Source of the DNA: Stercorarius parasiticus
Taxonomy: Eukaryota > Chordata > Aves > Charadriiformes > Stercorariidae
DNA: 64,000 nucleotides
Direction: 5' to 3'
NCBI GenBank assembly: GCA_013396915.1
Contig: VWZL01000877.1
Location: forward strand, 629,296 to 693,295
The notes beneath the pieces were generated by a model that had not been told where the DNA came from, ran no database searches, and was given only the letters and a program-made list of their open reading frames with translations. The position numbers and the translations under genes were made by a program. Positions 33,721 through 46,401 of the stretch are shown in pieces (position 1 is the stretch's first letter; every line of letters starts with the position of its first letter).

Positions 33721-36700
33721 TCATTTTTAATATTCTTCCAAAAACTAGTAGCACACAAGAGGAAAAACTCTCCTCAACCATTTATGCCTTCTCCGGCTGG
33801 GTTTGTGTGGGACAGGGTCATTGCAACCATTACTAATGTTACTCAGCCTTAGCAATGGAGTAATTTTTAAGTACTTAAATCTGGATTGATAGCATAAAGA
33901 TTCTCACAGCTTGTCAATTAAAACGCAGTAAAGAACAATTTTGAAGTTTTCCATCCAGATTAAATGAACAGTTTACGAGTTCAGTAGACCTGTGTCTTGA
34001 CCTAACTTTATTTTTGTCTTACAGTGTGTCACCGCAAAAAAAAAAAAAAAAGTGTGGCTGTTTGTACGTGGCTGTTTTAAATGCCTCACTGCTCTTCTCT
34101 TTCTAATAAATAAATAAGCCAATGCCAGCAGCCTGGCACTCATTAGTGACCTGCATAATACAGAGAAGAAAAAAAGTCAGTAAAGGAACAAATTTTAATT
34201 TTAAGCTAGCAAGTAGCTATTATGGAGAACGGTGAGAAAAACAGCAATGTAGCATCCTTTAAAAATGTGGAAAATATCTTTGTGCTGTTATTTTACCTGC
34301 AGCGAGAAGTTTATCAAATGATGTCAGCAATGGATAAGAAAAGGTGTATTTTCTTAAGAAGTAATAAAATGCATTTACTACCTCAAGAAGGCTCATTTGG
34401 TAAAACTTTCATCTCCGAGTCAGAAAATCATGGGTTTAAGTCTCACATCTCTTCCGTGGGACAGGGCAAATCCCTGCTGGAGCAGCTGCAAAACATTTTG
34501 GGTAGAAATTGTTGTTTGTCCTCTGTCATATTATGACGGGACTGCAGCCTGGCCCTTTCCTCTACACGGTGGTCAAAAATACAAACACAGGTGAATAAAA
34601 TGGAGGCGTTCCCAAAGGAGTCGATGTTAACTGCTATACTGAAGTCCTATCTGCACCTTTTCACTTGCAAATTAAACATTTCCGTAGCACTTTCCCAGGA
34701 GAGGAGAGGAAAAACCCTGTCTTTGCTTATCCTTCCTTCTCTGCAGCCTTCCTTGCCTCAACTCAGGCCTGAATTTACGCCTGGTGTGGCCGTACTCTGA
34801 TCTAAGGGTGTATTTTTGACATCAGCAAAGTTCACAAGAGATCAATATAACCCATAAGGGCTGTCACATATCCCTAAATAAGTTAGCAAGGTTTACCTTT
34901 ATTAACTGCTTGGAGGTAATTTGCATACAAAGGAGAACACATTAAACCAAATTCTGCGCTGTTTTACTTGGAGTTATCTTTTTTTAAACAGGTTTACATA
35001 AAACTACATTGTGTTTGTGCATTATGAATATTTTACTGATGCTGAATAGCAACCTTAATGAGCTCAAACTGAGCTCGGTATTTGATTTCTGAATTTTTTT
35101 CCTCAAATCATCACCTGTTCATAATTAGCCTCTGGAAAACGATAGTAGTTTTGCTGTATCATTGTCAATGTTAACAGTTTGGAAAATTGCAGGTTTTGAA
35201 GAGGCAGGTTTTCGAACGGCTGCAGATCATATGTGTCCCCTTGCTAAAGGGCATTATTCCTGATTTAGCTGTAATCCTGTCTGGAAACAAGTACAGGGGC
35301 TCTTCTCAGGAAGGCCCTCGTGTCAGCTTGACCTTCTCAGAATTCCCTCCTGCAGTTCCATAGGCTTCATACGTGTAGCAATCTTGTTTCAAAAATATTA
35401 AGAAGAGCAGCTCAGTGTGGAAATAAAAGCTATCAACAGTTGCCTCCATTAGATATTTTGTCGGTGGCTCTTTTTAGAAGAATAGAAATGATTTTACATT
35501 GCATTTGAAGGGGGAGATTTATGAACACAGCTTCTCCAGATTTGTTTCCCCCAAGGAGTGTTAAAAATAAGGTATTTTTTCTTTGTGACCAGTAACATTT
35601 TGATGCAGCATTTGAAGAAATAGATTTTGTTATTTAACTGTGAAATGAACCAGGCGAACCGTACCAAACAGTGAAGTAGCCTAAGCAACAGCATCCCTTC
35701 TACGTTTGTGAGAATAACGGGGAATAAAGCCACAGGTCTGCCACAGGAAGGTGGCTGAAATGATGCAGCAACAAGTACTTGTTTCTAAGTAGTCCCTATG
35801 TGCCACTTGTACTTATTCCACTTATGCCCTTTCACTCAGCTAAAAAATAGAAGCTGAATGAAAGTATTTCCATATCCCACTACAATTCCCGGGTGTGAAG
35901 TTGTCTCTGTGTTAAGCAATGCAAACGCACACAGAAACAGAAGTAGGAATGGGTTTCCATGTGGATCCCTCAGCTCTGCCCTCAGCTGCCCAGATATGAC
36001 ATGCCAGTCGCTGTGAGATGAGGTGATGTCTCTCTCTGCATCACAGCACCAAAATCTCCTGAACTCCATGCCCACTCAGTTGTCTGCTTCAGAGAGTAAG
36101 ACCAGAGTCTGTGGGCAGGTGTTTTAAAGAGAAACAGCATCACTGGAGTGGAAGATGAAGCTGATTTATGTAATTTTATCATTTGTATGTGAACTCCCAG
36201 ATTGAACTAGGTTCTTCTCCATAAACATCAGATTTTAGTGTGCCAAAATCTGTGAGTTTCTGGATCCCTTGTGAAGATATGGATAATCTTACAGGCTGTA
36301 TGGGTAATCAAGGGACCACAGAGTAGTTTCACAGAAAGCCTCTCTTCAGGTTTTTGGGGGTCTTCCACGTCTTTCAGAAGCCTTCAGCAGCCCTAAATCC
36401 CTCTGCCAGCAATGGGAGCTCGAGATGCTAAGACCTCTAGCAAATCATGACACTTGTGGGCAGGTAAACAAAGACGGGCTTAGAAGTTTGCCTTTGGGTC
36501 TGCAGGACTGAAAATGTGAGCCCTGGTGTCATTGCCTCCTGTGTGTATACGCATTTATAATGAACTTTGGGAAATTCTCTTCATTTCTCTGATGTTCTCT
36601 GCTTCCCTCTTCTCTCCCCAGTTATTCCTTCCCCTGAGAAACAGCCCCTTGGCTTGCTCGGTGGTTGCAGAGGCTTTCTGAGGGGTGCAACGGGATAGTA

Positions 36701-37172
36701 CCACAGTGGCTTTGTTTCCTGCCTTCAGGCATTCGTTGCAAGGAAAATCTGCCTTTGATGCAAAATGGGTGGGAGAAAACCAATTCTGTACAACCTGTGA
36801 GGGCAGAGAACAAATCAGAGTTCACCTCTGCCTCTGCTGTCCTTTACTTTGACTGGATTTCCCCTATGCACGTTTGAAACCTCTCCTCCCAGTGCAAGCC
36901 AGATGTTTTATTCGGATTAGTAAGTACGCTTTGCAAAAGGACTAATGCACCCCTTATGGTCACTGTAAGCTTTTCTGGGCTGGATCATGTGGGATCAGCA
37001 GGATTGAACGTGGACGAAACTTCAGTTGGTCTAACTGTTCAGCTACAGTGCGCAGAATTCAGGGCATAACATAATGTATCTCATAAGATTGTACAAATTG
37101 CTCTAAGATTGTTCCAATTTAACTGCTCAACTCATTCTAATTAAAAGACTACACTGAGGAAAAGAGGGTGAA
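33721..37172. other. Unique stretch, no gene seen
   Basis: A poly-A run lies at 34035-34051. The sequence around 35000-35290 is free of simple repeats and could be conserved non-coding DNA, but that cannot be judged from one genome. The open frame at 34222-34536 lacks a family signature. Confidence 0.45.
34396..34447 (+). mobile_element. Possible tRNA-derived SINE head fragment
   Basis: CCGAGTCAGAAAATCATGGG, followed by a box B-like GGGTTTAAGTCTC at 34432-34444, resembles the internal promoter half of tRNA-derived SINEs (GGTTCRANNCC). No matching box A or cloverleaf is evident, so it is not a tRNA gene. Confidence 0.3.
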
Positions 37173-37202
37173 GTGTGTGTGCGCGTGTATATGTGTGTGT
37201 GT
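37173..37202. repeat. GT microsatellite
   Basis: Interrupted (GT)n with GC and TA variants, about 30 bases. A simple repeat. Confidence 0.88.
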
Positions 37203-37909
37203 TGGGGGCAGGTAGGGAAATATTTTTAAGGAGAAAAATAAGCATTTGATTAACTTCTCTTTGTTATTTTATATTCCAGTACACTATAACAAAAACCATG
37301 GCTTCTAGAGGTACTATAATCTACCTCATTCTCAGTTCATCTAGACCAGAACCACTCAGCTTTGCTTCACAGTTCTACTGCCCGAGCCAAAACTGCTCAC
37401 GAGAAGCACTATAATACAATGGAAGTACCTTCAGGGCACCATAGAAATTTATGTCCGTGTATCTCTTTGTGCATCCTTTGGGTGTCAGAATCTCTCAGCT
37501 TTCCTACCTATAAACATTATTCCCTGAGCACACCTATACACATAGAGACAATAAGCAGAGGTATTTGGTGTTGTTAAATAACAAAACACACCAACAACCT
37601 TCCCTCCCAGATTTTAACATTAAACCCACCATTCTCAGAAGCGTTACTCAGCTGTACCATGAGTTTTCAAGAGAAAATTGGCTATATTTCTAAACACACT
37701 CTTCCAGAAAATGTGAGATAATAGCATAATATGGAAATACATTGAGATATGTATTTGAAGTATGAATTTCTATCCAATAAATGATCCTATTCAACTGAGG
37801 AAGTATTTCAGAGGGATACAAAATACGGCTACAAGAGAAACTCAAGCTGTGAAGTCTGGATTTTTACCTGTGTTTTGAATAGCCCTAAGTCTGAGAGTGT
37901 GTATATTTG

Positions 37910-37992
37910 TGTCCCTGCCCATGGCAGGGGGGTTGGAACTAGATGACCTTTAAGGTCCCTTCCAGCCCTAACAATTCTATAATTCTATGATT
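37910..37992 (+). mobile_element. CR1 LINE, short 3' tail fragment (copy D)
   Basis: Reads GGGGTTGGAACTAGATGACC, then TTTAAGGTCCCTTCCAGCCC, and ends with the tail ATTCTATAATTCTATGATT. This is the 3' terminus of CR1 in sense orientation, about 80 bases long. The GGAACTAGATGACCTTTAAGG variant groups with copy C rather than with copies A and B. Confidence 0.94.
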
Positions 37993-40609
37993 GGTCTGGG
38001 ATTGTCGAGCAGCTGACCTGCATAAAGAAAGGGGCAGATCATAGAATTTGAACAGGGCTGTTATTACATCCACCGTTCAGAAACAGTCTGTTCCAAGGTT
38101 TTAGACGTACAAATAATGATTGTAATGAGTGATTCACAGATTTTGGAACCAGACTAATTTTCTAGACTCGCTGTAGAGCACATAAAAGGATATTTAAAAG
38201 AGATACTCGCTACCCTTCTGCTAAAGAAGCAGCAACTGTCTGGAACATTCCCTTTCCAAAACAGAAGTGTATTATAGTTCGTGATATATTTCTGTGTGAC
38301 AGAAATTATCCTAAGCAGTCAATACTATGCATGAGCTTTGAAAAGCTGATGTTGTTAGCATCTCCTTGCTCTCTCTTTGTAGAAACAGGAATCTGCGGAA
38401 AGCAGCTCTACTTTTCCGTTTGGAACAATTTGGAGAAATCCACTTAAATCAATGATGTTTTTCTCCTAGCCACTTCCTGAAAAGCAGCAGTTTTTCACCT
38501 CATACGGATTTTACATCATTATCATTTCCCAGGTTTGCAAGGAATTATAGGAGCTGGGCTACTCTGGCCATACTTGATGGATGAGTTTATGCAAAGGAGG
38601 AAAGGTGCATAAAGGCTAAGCTACTATGTGCTTTGTTCTTGGTTCAACATGTAGTGTATATATCACAGCTGCAATTATAAGGATAATTTTCATGTTTTAG
38701 TAATGTCCCAGTACCTTGTTTCATACAAGAAACTTGTGAACACTGAGCAGTAATAGGCAGCAGTGAGTTTTCGGGTAGTGATAGCAAACAGGAAGGGGAT
38801 GAACCTTGCAACCGCATCTTATTCTTATTTGTTCCCTTCCTGGTTGAAAACAGTGGCTTGCCAGAAGCTCATCGATATTTTAATCCATGCCCTGCTGGTC
38901 CTGTCACAGCTGCTGGGGGGACATGAAGAGACCTATGAGTTTAAAGAGGATTTTAGTTGACTGCCTGTGAAAATAGACACAGTCATCTCCTGAGGCAAAG
39001 GCTAAGGCTGAAAATGTCTGCCAGGGAAAAACGCCCATCTGGCAAAACTCTCCTTCTCATGCCACAGTCGCTGAAAATTGCTGTGCTAGTTCATGCAAAG
39101 GCAATACTCCCATACATACCTCCAGGCAACCTTTCTCCATCCTGACCAGCATAAGACAGATGTTGAGAGAAGTCCTACCTTGTCAGCCAACATCCTGCTA
39201 GCCTGCTTTGTCTTTTGTTGTTGTGTTTCTTCCAGTCTTCAGTCTTCTTGTGAGCGACTGAACCACACTAAAGGGGAGCTCCTAGAAAAGAAAGGACGTG
39301 GTGATCACCAAATATAAATCCAAAGACAGTTCAAGGAAGGTGGCATGAAAGAATCATCTCACAAGTACACATAGGCAAGCGAGCATTGCTGCCAAGGCCA
39401 CGTCTACACTAGGAACACTCCCCTAACAGATATAATAGCAAACAGTGCTGGCAAAGAGTCAGTGGCTCGATGTAGCTGGCATAGTTGCTGGTGCAAAGAA
39501 AGGAATAGGACTCTGTGTCAAGGCAATTGACTGCCTTCTCCTCTCTCTGCAGCTACACTACCTGTGCACACAAATAGCGACTCTAAAGTGAAAAACGACT
39601 GCTGCAGATGCACTCACATTGGCAAAACTGGCTTATCCCTCTGTGTCCTGCACTTCTCTTCCCCAGCAGAAAATAGGGGGTTTTGCTAAGGCAGCAGCAG
39701 CCACCTTTGCTCTCCTGACATCAGCCAACAGAGAAAAGCAGTTTCCAAAATGATCAGCAAAGGTCACAAATACTGAGAAAATATACTTTCACCTTTGCCT
39801 GGGGGTTTGCTGCTACTTATCAACGGCTTGGCCATGATATTGTCTCTCGTGATTTCTCTCTTAGTTTTCAAGAACAATGTTCTCAATTTGCCTTTTAACT
39901 CAATGATCAGCTAAACCACCCACACTGATGCCTAACACAGGAGTAATCCTCTCTCAGTTATTTCTCTGTGCTATCACACAGATAGACAGGGAAACATAAT
40001 GGTTGTGACTGTGCAGCAAATTCAAGCCAAACTTAAATCAAAGTAAAATCAATGAGGTCACAGAGAGAACCTTGCCAATGTTTATTACCTTATACTTGTC
40101 CAAGATAAATTTCATTTGATCATCAGTCATCCCCAAATCCAGGATACACCAATGCTTTTTAATTCATCTCGGGCTTCTCACAATCCTCTTCAGCTGCATG
40201 GGACAATGAGTACCATCAGCAACTGTGACTCACCCACTGTTTATTTTCCTCTACCAGCTCACTAGCGCAAACACTTGTTGAGAGCGGTTTTGGTGTCTCC
40301 TTTGGGAGCACTCCATTCTCCATTTCTCACCAGCAGCTACATCCCCAAAACTGAAAGATGCCAAACACCCCTGGGAGGTCCTGGGCTCCTTTGACAGCTG
40401 TGTCAGAGGAGTTGCTGTGTGCAGCATTTCTCAGGAACAAGCGGAAATAAACCAGGTGTAGTCTGTGTCAAGGCTGGGTTCATTTTTCTTCTGGTATTTA
40501 TTTTCTGTAGCACGCCTTAGAATTTATTGGTCGTGACTTCCCAAGAAGCCCAGTGTCCCTGCTTCCCTGGGAGAATCAGGTCAATACTCTTTCAGCTGCT
40601 TTACAAACA
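37993..40609. other. Unique stretch, no gene seen
   Basis: Small open frames only, none with a family signature. No repeat recognised. Confidence 0.5.
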
Positions 40610-40795
40610 TTGACTAACTAATCCATGCAATACCCCCCAAGATAAGAAAATGAGGCAGAGAGATTATATGACTTGCCCAAAGCCACAGAAGGAATAAGTG
40701 TCAGGCTTATTATGAACAGGGCATATAGATCAAAGCAAATACAATGAGAACTCAGGAGTCCCTGTCTCCCAGTCCGCTTTTTACAACAGAGAACA
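40610..40795 (-). mobile_element. MIR SINE fossil
   Basis: The order AAGATAAGAAAATGAGGCAG, AGAGATTATATGACTTGCCC, AAAGCCACAGAAGGAATAAG, TGTCAGG and, farther on, AACTCAGGAGTCCCTGTCTC is the MIR element read from the opposite strand (GATGAGGAAACTGAGGC, TTAAGTGACTTGCCCAAGG, CACAC, GGAGTCCTGGCTCCCAGTCC). Nearly the whole core is present. Confidence 0.85.
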
Positions 40796-41310
40796 ACACT
40801 ACTTTTCTACTGTACAGCTTTTACAGGATTTACTTTTAGTAAAGGATCTTGTCAAAAGCTTGAAGGAAGTCCAAATAAATCATCTTAACTATCCTATGTT
40901 GGTGCAGATGACTTACATTTGTGAAAGGAACTTGCACGCTTGCCAGCTTTCAGTGAGGAATGATGTCGTAAGATCACAAAGGCACAATCTCTTTCTCAAG
41001 TAAAGTTAATGCAGCAACTTCCCTCTACTGCTTTAGCTATACACCTGCAGGATTTTTTTTTACATATGTGTTTTAAATCTTCTATTCTTAACTAATTTAG
41101 TTGCAAAACTTTAGTAACTGGAAGATTTAAGTTGCACACTTTCTTGTAATGCTTGTCTTTTTAAATCATAACACTTCAGGGAATAAGGAACTTGCAAATA
41201 GTTGTGTACTGCACACCACCCTTCTGGGTTTTTCAGAGAGTTACTCAGTGCACTTCAGTGATTTGCATGTCCCCAGAAAAAATAAGTTTCACACCAACTA
41301 TACTCCTTGT

Positions 41311-41350
41311 TAAACTGAAGTCAATAGCAAAGTTCCTATAGATTTAAATA
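41311..41350 (+). mobile_element. Fragment of an old amniote interspersed repeat
   Basis: AAACTGAAGTCAATAGCAAA followed by GTTCCTATAGATTTAAATA fits the paired-arm pattern TGAAGTCAATGGNAAAACTCCCATTGATTTCAAT common in reptile genomes. Heavily decayed. Confidence 0.4.
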
Positions 41351-41580
41351 CCCCAGGTTTGTACTTCTCATTTTTGTTCTGATCTCTAAATTAATTTTAC
41401 TGTGGAGATTGTATCACACATCCAAAGCGTAAGCTTGTGGAAACAAACATACTGCAATTTCATATTACTTTTAATGCTGATAACAAATGTGTTGTGTTAT
41501 TTTTTTTTCAGGTTTTAAACATTACCCGGTCTTATGGGAACTCCTTTACAGGAGTACTGAATACTCCTCTGCATATATCT

Positions 41581-41602
41581 GTATGTGTGTATATACACAT
41601 AC
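41581..41602. repeat. 22-base near-palindrome of TG/TA/CA steps
   Basis: GTATGTGTGTATATACACATAC is close to its own reverse complement, a microsatellite-derived cruciform-prone run. Confidence 0.65.
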
Positions 41603-42330
41603 ATATCTCTATCTGTGGGCAACCAACAGAGTAAAAGCTATGCACAAACCCCTTGCTTCTGCATTTCCTAATTCGTAAATGATGAGCTACGTAATCAGTA
41701 CTCTATTCAGAATGGCTTTCTCCTACTGAGTTTCCTAAAATAACTTCTTTTTTAGAGAAAAATGGGAAAATCAGAAAGACTGCTGGGCAGACCGTGGAGA
41801 GGATTGCAGGAATATATGTAAATACTATACTCTGAAATGGATGGGTTGGATCACAGACTGCCCGAAGGCTCTCTCGAGGTCCAGGTGCCTGTCCCCCTGC
41901 TCAGCCATCGGGTGTTTCTGGGTGACTGCAGCCATCTCTGTACGCAAAGGGATCTCCAGTGATGGGAGATAACCTGTTTCCTGACTACAACTTGGAGACA
42001 ATCTCATCTTCTCAAAGGGTGTTTTCTTAATTTGACTTGCTGGATTCTGCTGCATGGTGGTATTTGATTACATTTTACTGTTTCTGTTTTGTATGGGAGC
42101 GTGCCAATCAGCTTCTCCTTTGAGAGACTGCTCATAATAGCGACAAGTTCATTCATTGGATTTAAGAGTTTTATTTTGCCCTTCAGCCTGCTAGTTCCTT
42201 TGCACTCTTAAATTTTACACTCAGAAGCTTCTATTCAGACACTATTTTCTGAAATCATATTATCAGTGGTCTGACTTAATCAGTGAACATTTACTCCTCA
42301 GTTTCTGTATCAGGTCACTGAACTAGCTAA

Positions 42331-42413
42331 ACACTTAGGCAGAGGCTTAAGTCTCATTAAGTGCAATGATACTTAAGAACATGTTTAGATGCTTTGATGA
42401 ACTGAGGCCTAAA
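42331..42413 (+). mobile_element. Fragment of an old amniote interspersed repeat
   Basis: GCTTAAGTCTCATTAAGTGC, AATGATACTTAAGAACATGT, TTAGATGCTTTGATGAACTG and AGGCCTAA follow a block order well known from turtle and crocodile DNA (AAGTCCCATTGA, CTTCAATGGGACTTAAG, TGCTTAAGTGCTTTGCTGAA, GGGGCCT). It is the longest copy of this family here. Confidence 0.5.
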
Positions 42414-45400
42414 GTCTCCATATTGTTATTACACTAGATTAAGCTGGCAATTAAAATTTGCTGTTTGGAAAAAATGAGTTATTTCTGACATTGTTGTTAG
42501 CCTGAGCATTCATTTGAGCATGCTCGCTACCATATGACTTGACAGAAATGCACGTTAAGTTCCCCCAGCACAAAGTGAAAATAAACAACAGCAAAAAGGA
42601 AAACTCTTGCTTGTGGGCATTCTGGTGTTTCCAGAATGTCTGGATCACAAGGTTTTGGAAAAACGTCTCTCCCAACCAGTCACGTATGAACGGGCAAAAT
42701 AAGCCGGGAGTAGGTAAAATAGTTGCTGTCATTGCCGTATTGAATTTTGTAGGTAATTCTGTATCAGATATCCTCTGACTGTATAGAAACCATTCCTCCT
42801 AATGTCACTTGCTACATCATTTGAGCACAGGATTTGTAACACACCTAGATTGATAAATCTCTTAGCTACAGTGTTCAAATAAACACATTCCCTACCTGTT
42901 TGTTTGTTTGGGTTTTTTTTATAGCTTCTTAGTGCCTGGTTATACCCTGTGCATTCACAGGGTGAACGCCTACACTCTCCAGTTTTATTTAGTTTTGGTT
43001 CTGTTGAGCTCCATTTCAGATTTGAGAGGAATCCAAAAGGTAGGCAACCCTGTGTTGTTCCAGGCGCATTTTGGCAGATGTTGGCACAATTTCCAGGGCT
43101 CCTGGGGACTGCAGACCCCCTGCAGACCTGGGCAGGCCTTTCAGTCCTTTCCACCTCCCTGGGCTGAGATGTTAGCTGGCTCACCTCATTTCCTAATCAT
43201 GCTAATTCTTTGCTTTTCTGCTGTGCTTCCTATCTGGAGAGTGCTGTTTTTTCATTATTTAACTGAGTATCTTGAGCGGCAGTTATTGCCTCCTTATATT
43301 TACTGTCTCCTCTGCTTACAAATGACAGGAGCTGAAAACAGCTAAAAGGTGGACAAACAGATCTGAATCGTGTGGATACAGAGAGTGAGACAGGTAGGTG
43401 TAAGAAAGAAAATATTGCTCATCTTGGATGAATTTGATCAACACCTCTTGGCGTGCCTTTTGATTTGTTACTTTGATGCAAAGGCTTTAAGAGAGAAAAG
43501 AGGTTCCATCTGATTATACCCACTTGACTTCAGCAGGGATTTTTTTACTAAATCAACAATACCTTTAATTTTGGATGACATTTCCCTTCTAAATGAGATT
43601 AATACACCCAGTGTGAATGTGTAAGTGTTGCTTCATTCCTCACTCCCTCACTGTCACAGCTGCACTGATGACTTCTTCCAGGAGTCACTAAATTCATCGT
43701 GAACTCACTGTGAAGATTCACACGGCAGAGAGCTAGCGCGGTAAAAGGGACAGCAGTGTTCATTGAGCTTGAGGTCAGTGTACGTCCACAGACACTTTGC
43801 TTCCATGGAAATGTATAAATAGTGGCAAGATGATTTTATTTTTTAGGATGCCAAAAATAGAAGTGAGATCCAGCTACCTGGTAAGTGCTCCAGGGTAATG
43901 GCAAGCGCAGGATAAAGTCCTGCAGGATGGAACAACCTCACACCTGGCTCATGTCAATGACAGCACAAGGTTATCAGCACCACCAGCTGTCACTCAGCAC
44001 CAGGACAATCAGGCCAAAAAAGAAGGGATTCTTCTCCAGTTGTAAGAAAATGGCTCAGTGTGCAAAGTGGAAGCTTGGCTCTGTCAGAGGCCTGCCACTT
44101 GTGATTGCCCATTTGCTTCATCATCGCAGATATTAAGGTTCAAATGTGAGTTCTCATTTGAGACTGACTGTGTGAAATGACAAGGAGAAACTCTCAGTGT
44201 CACAGTTACCTCACTGACCAGGGACTACAGCATGAGAAATGCCGGTTTGTGGCTCATGTCAGAACAGAGCGGAAGGAGAAACCAGACTGGAAGTAAAATC
44301 TTGTAAACACAGAAAAATACAATTAATGGAAGCATTGCTTTGAGTTGAGCTGAAATCTCTGTTCCAAAGGTTTATAATCTTATAATCTAGTCCTGCTTGA
44401 ATCCTTAGTCCTGAACTATCTTTTATGTTTGTAGCAGTGGACTGGATGAAGTAGCTCATAACAAATTGAATGAAAAGTGTTATAAAATGATGGAGTTTCT
44501 ATAAGCTCCTCCTGCTCTTCTGGGCCAAAACCTCAGGAGGCATCAGGCACCCTCTGTAAATGAATCATTCATCATGGAGCTTGCTCTTACTTTTATTTTT
44601 GGCATCCTAATAAATAAAATCAATTTAACATTATTTACACAGGCAGGCTGCAAATGAAATGGTCTGGGCTGATTTATTTAATCTGAAGATCTGGCCCATT
44701 ATTATTTGCGTTAAAAAAATCAATGTGGAAAGAATCCTCACAATTCTTGTAATTTCCCCAAATGAACTAAATTATGAAGGGTGTGTGTGAGAGGAATTAC
44801 AAAAGAAAGGAAGAATGAGTATCTTGATAATTAGTTTTGTCTCCTTCCCCCCATCCACACTATCCTTAACATTACTTCTTTTCAAAGATGCAATATTAAA
44901 AATACCCCAAACCAGCCTGATTTAATCATCCAGTGGAATTTACTGTACTGTGACTGTATAGTTTTATAGTGGAATCTACAGTGTGATCATAAACGAGCCT
45001 TCTTGTGTCCTAAATTTTATGGCACAGAGATTTCTTGGTGGAATAACCCCTTTTGTTTGGTGCGTTGGAGCCCAGATAGCCATGACTGTGTCTCATGTTT
45101 TGTTCATGTGTATACATATGTATGTATTTTCACTTTCCGCTCTTTTTCATTTCTCTTGGAGCACTGAGGCTTGTGTGTTTGCTAGTTTTAAATTTCTGCA
45201 GCAGGAGTGTGGAGGAGTTTGCTTTTTATTTTTTTTTCCTTCTGTTTGTTCCCCGAACTCTTCTTGCAGTTTAACAAGTCAAATACAAAACACGGGGGGA
45301 ATAAACATCCATATGATGGTACCGTGCGTGATATCGCATCATTGATTGGATATACTGCATTGGAACATCACACAAAAGAGCCTGTAACGAAAAAAAATTC

Positions 45401-46369
45401 AGTTGCCTGGAGCTTTGAGCTTTCAAATTAGGCTAAAGAGGTTCCCCTGATAACCAGCAGTGTTGAAGCTTTCAGTATTATTTAGCTGCCCAGGCATCAG
45501 TAACGGTTTTCAGTTAGAAGGGCCCAGAGAGCAAACGCACTGGTAAGGTAACCCACCTGCCCACTCAATACTTTGGGATCAAAAAGCCTATCTAAAAATC
45601 TTCAGTTTGCCAAGCATAACTGCAAGCGAATACAACTCTTCCTTCTTCAACACTATCTCCGTCTGTGCAGCCTATTTTGCATCAAAAGATCCATTTGAAA
45701 GTAGAGATCCCTTAGAGCTAAATATTCTAAACTGACAGAAGAATTTCTAGTGGCACACCAGCCTAAAGCCATATTTTTATGAGGACATCACTTTCTATTT
45801 CTAAGCTTCAGTATGCACTCATGCTTCCTCATCGCCAGGAGCCATGCCACATCAAGTTGCCTCCTCCCAGCTTTTATGTTTTTTTAATGGAGTCCGGTTT
45901 TCTGCCTAACTTATGGCTATGTCCCTGACAAATTGTCAGACACCTATGTCACTGGGACGGAGGCATCCTGGTGTGGTGCAAGCCAGGAAGGACGTTGTAG
46001 GTGTCGTTAAAAAAATAGACAGGACATTTGTTTTTAAATCTGATTATTCTTGAAAGTTGGGAGGGATTTAAAAAAAAAACAAACCAAACATGAAAAAAGA
46101 GACAATATGCAGTATTTAGTCCTTAAGTATAAGATATGAACTAGCAATAGGTAAAAGCTTTAAGTTCACAGGCCTGATCCTGTATTGCTTGCCACCTCTC
46201 AGCATTGGCTGTGAAGGGGAGCTGTGCTGGACCCTTGACATCAGCAATGCTTTGCACCACTGTCCTTGGGTCGCAGTCTCCTTGGGGCAAGGCTCCCGAC
46301 TCTTTCTACATCTTATTCAGCACCGAGCAGACTGCTTGCACTTAAAAAAAAACCTGCAATCACTTCAGT
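42414..46369. other. Unique stretch, no gene seen
   Basis: At 42729-43345 both strands carry long overlapping frames, but neither shows a domain or splice context. No repeat recognised apart from short T runs. Confidence 0.5.
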
Positions 46370-46401
46370 GTCTGGCTAGAGCCTGGTCTGGCTAGAGCCT
46401 G
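46370..46401 (+). repeat. 16-bp perfect tandem duplication
   Basis: GTCTGGCTAGAGCCTG occurs twice head to tail without mismatch, indicating a recent local duplication. Confidence 0.9.

Noticed and set aside
34432..34444. Possible tRNA gene from a box B-like motif
   Set aside because: No box A at the right distance and no cloverleaf can be drawn; more likely a SINE relic.
34222..34536. 104-codon plus-strand frame beginning MENGEKNSNVASF
   Set aside because: AT-rich, Lys/Asn/Phe-rich composition as expected by chance; contains the tRNA-like SINE fragment.
42729..43345. Two long overlapping frames on opposite strands (151 and 145 codons)
   Set aside because: They overlap antisense to each other, have no recognisable domain and no splice context; at least one must be spurious and neither is supported.
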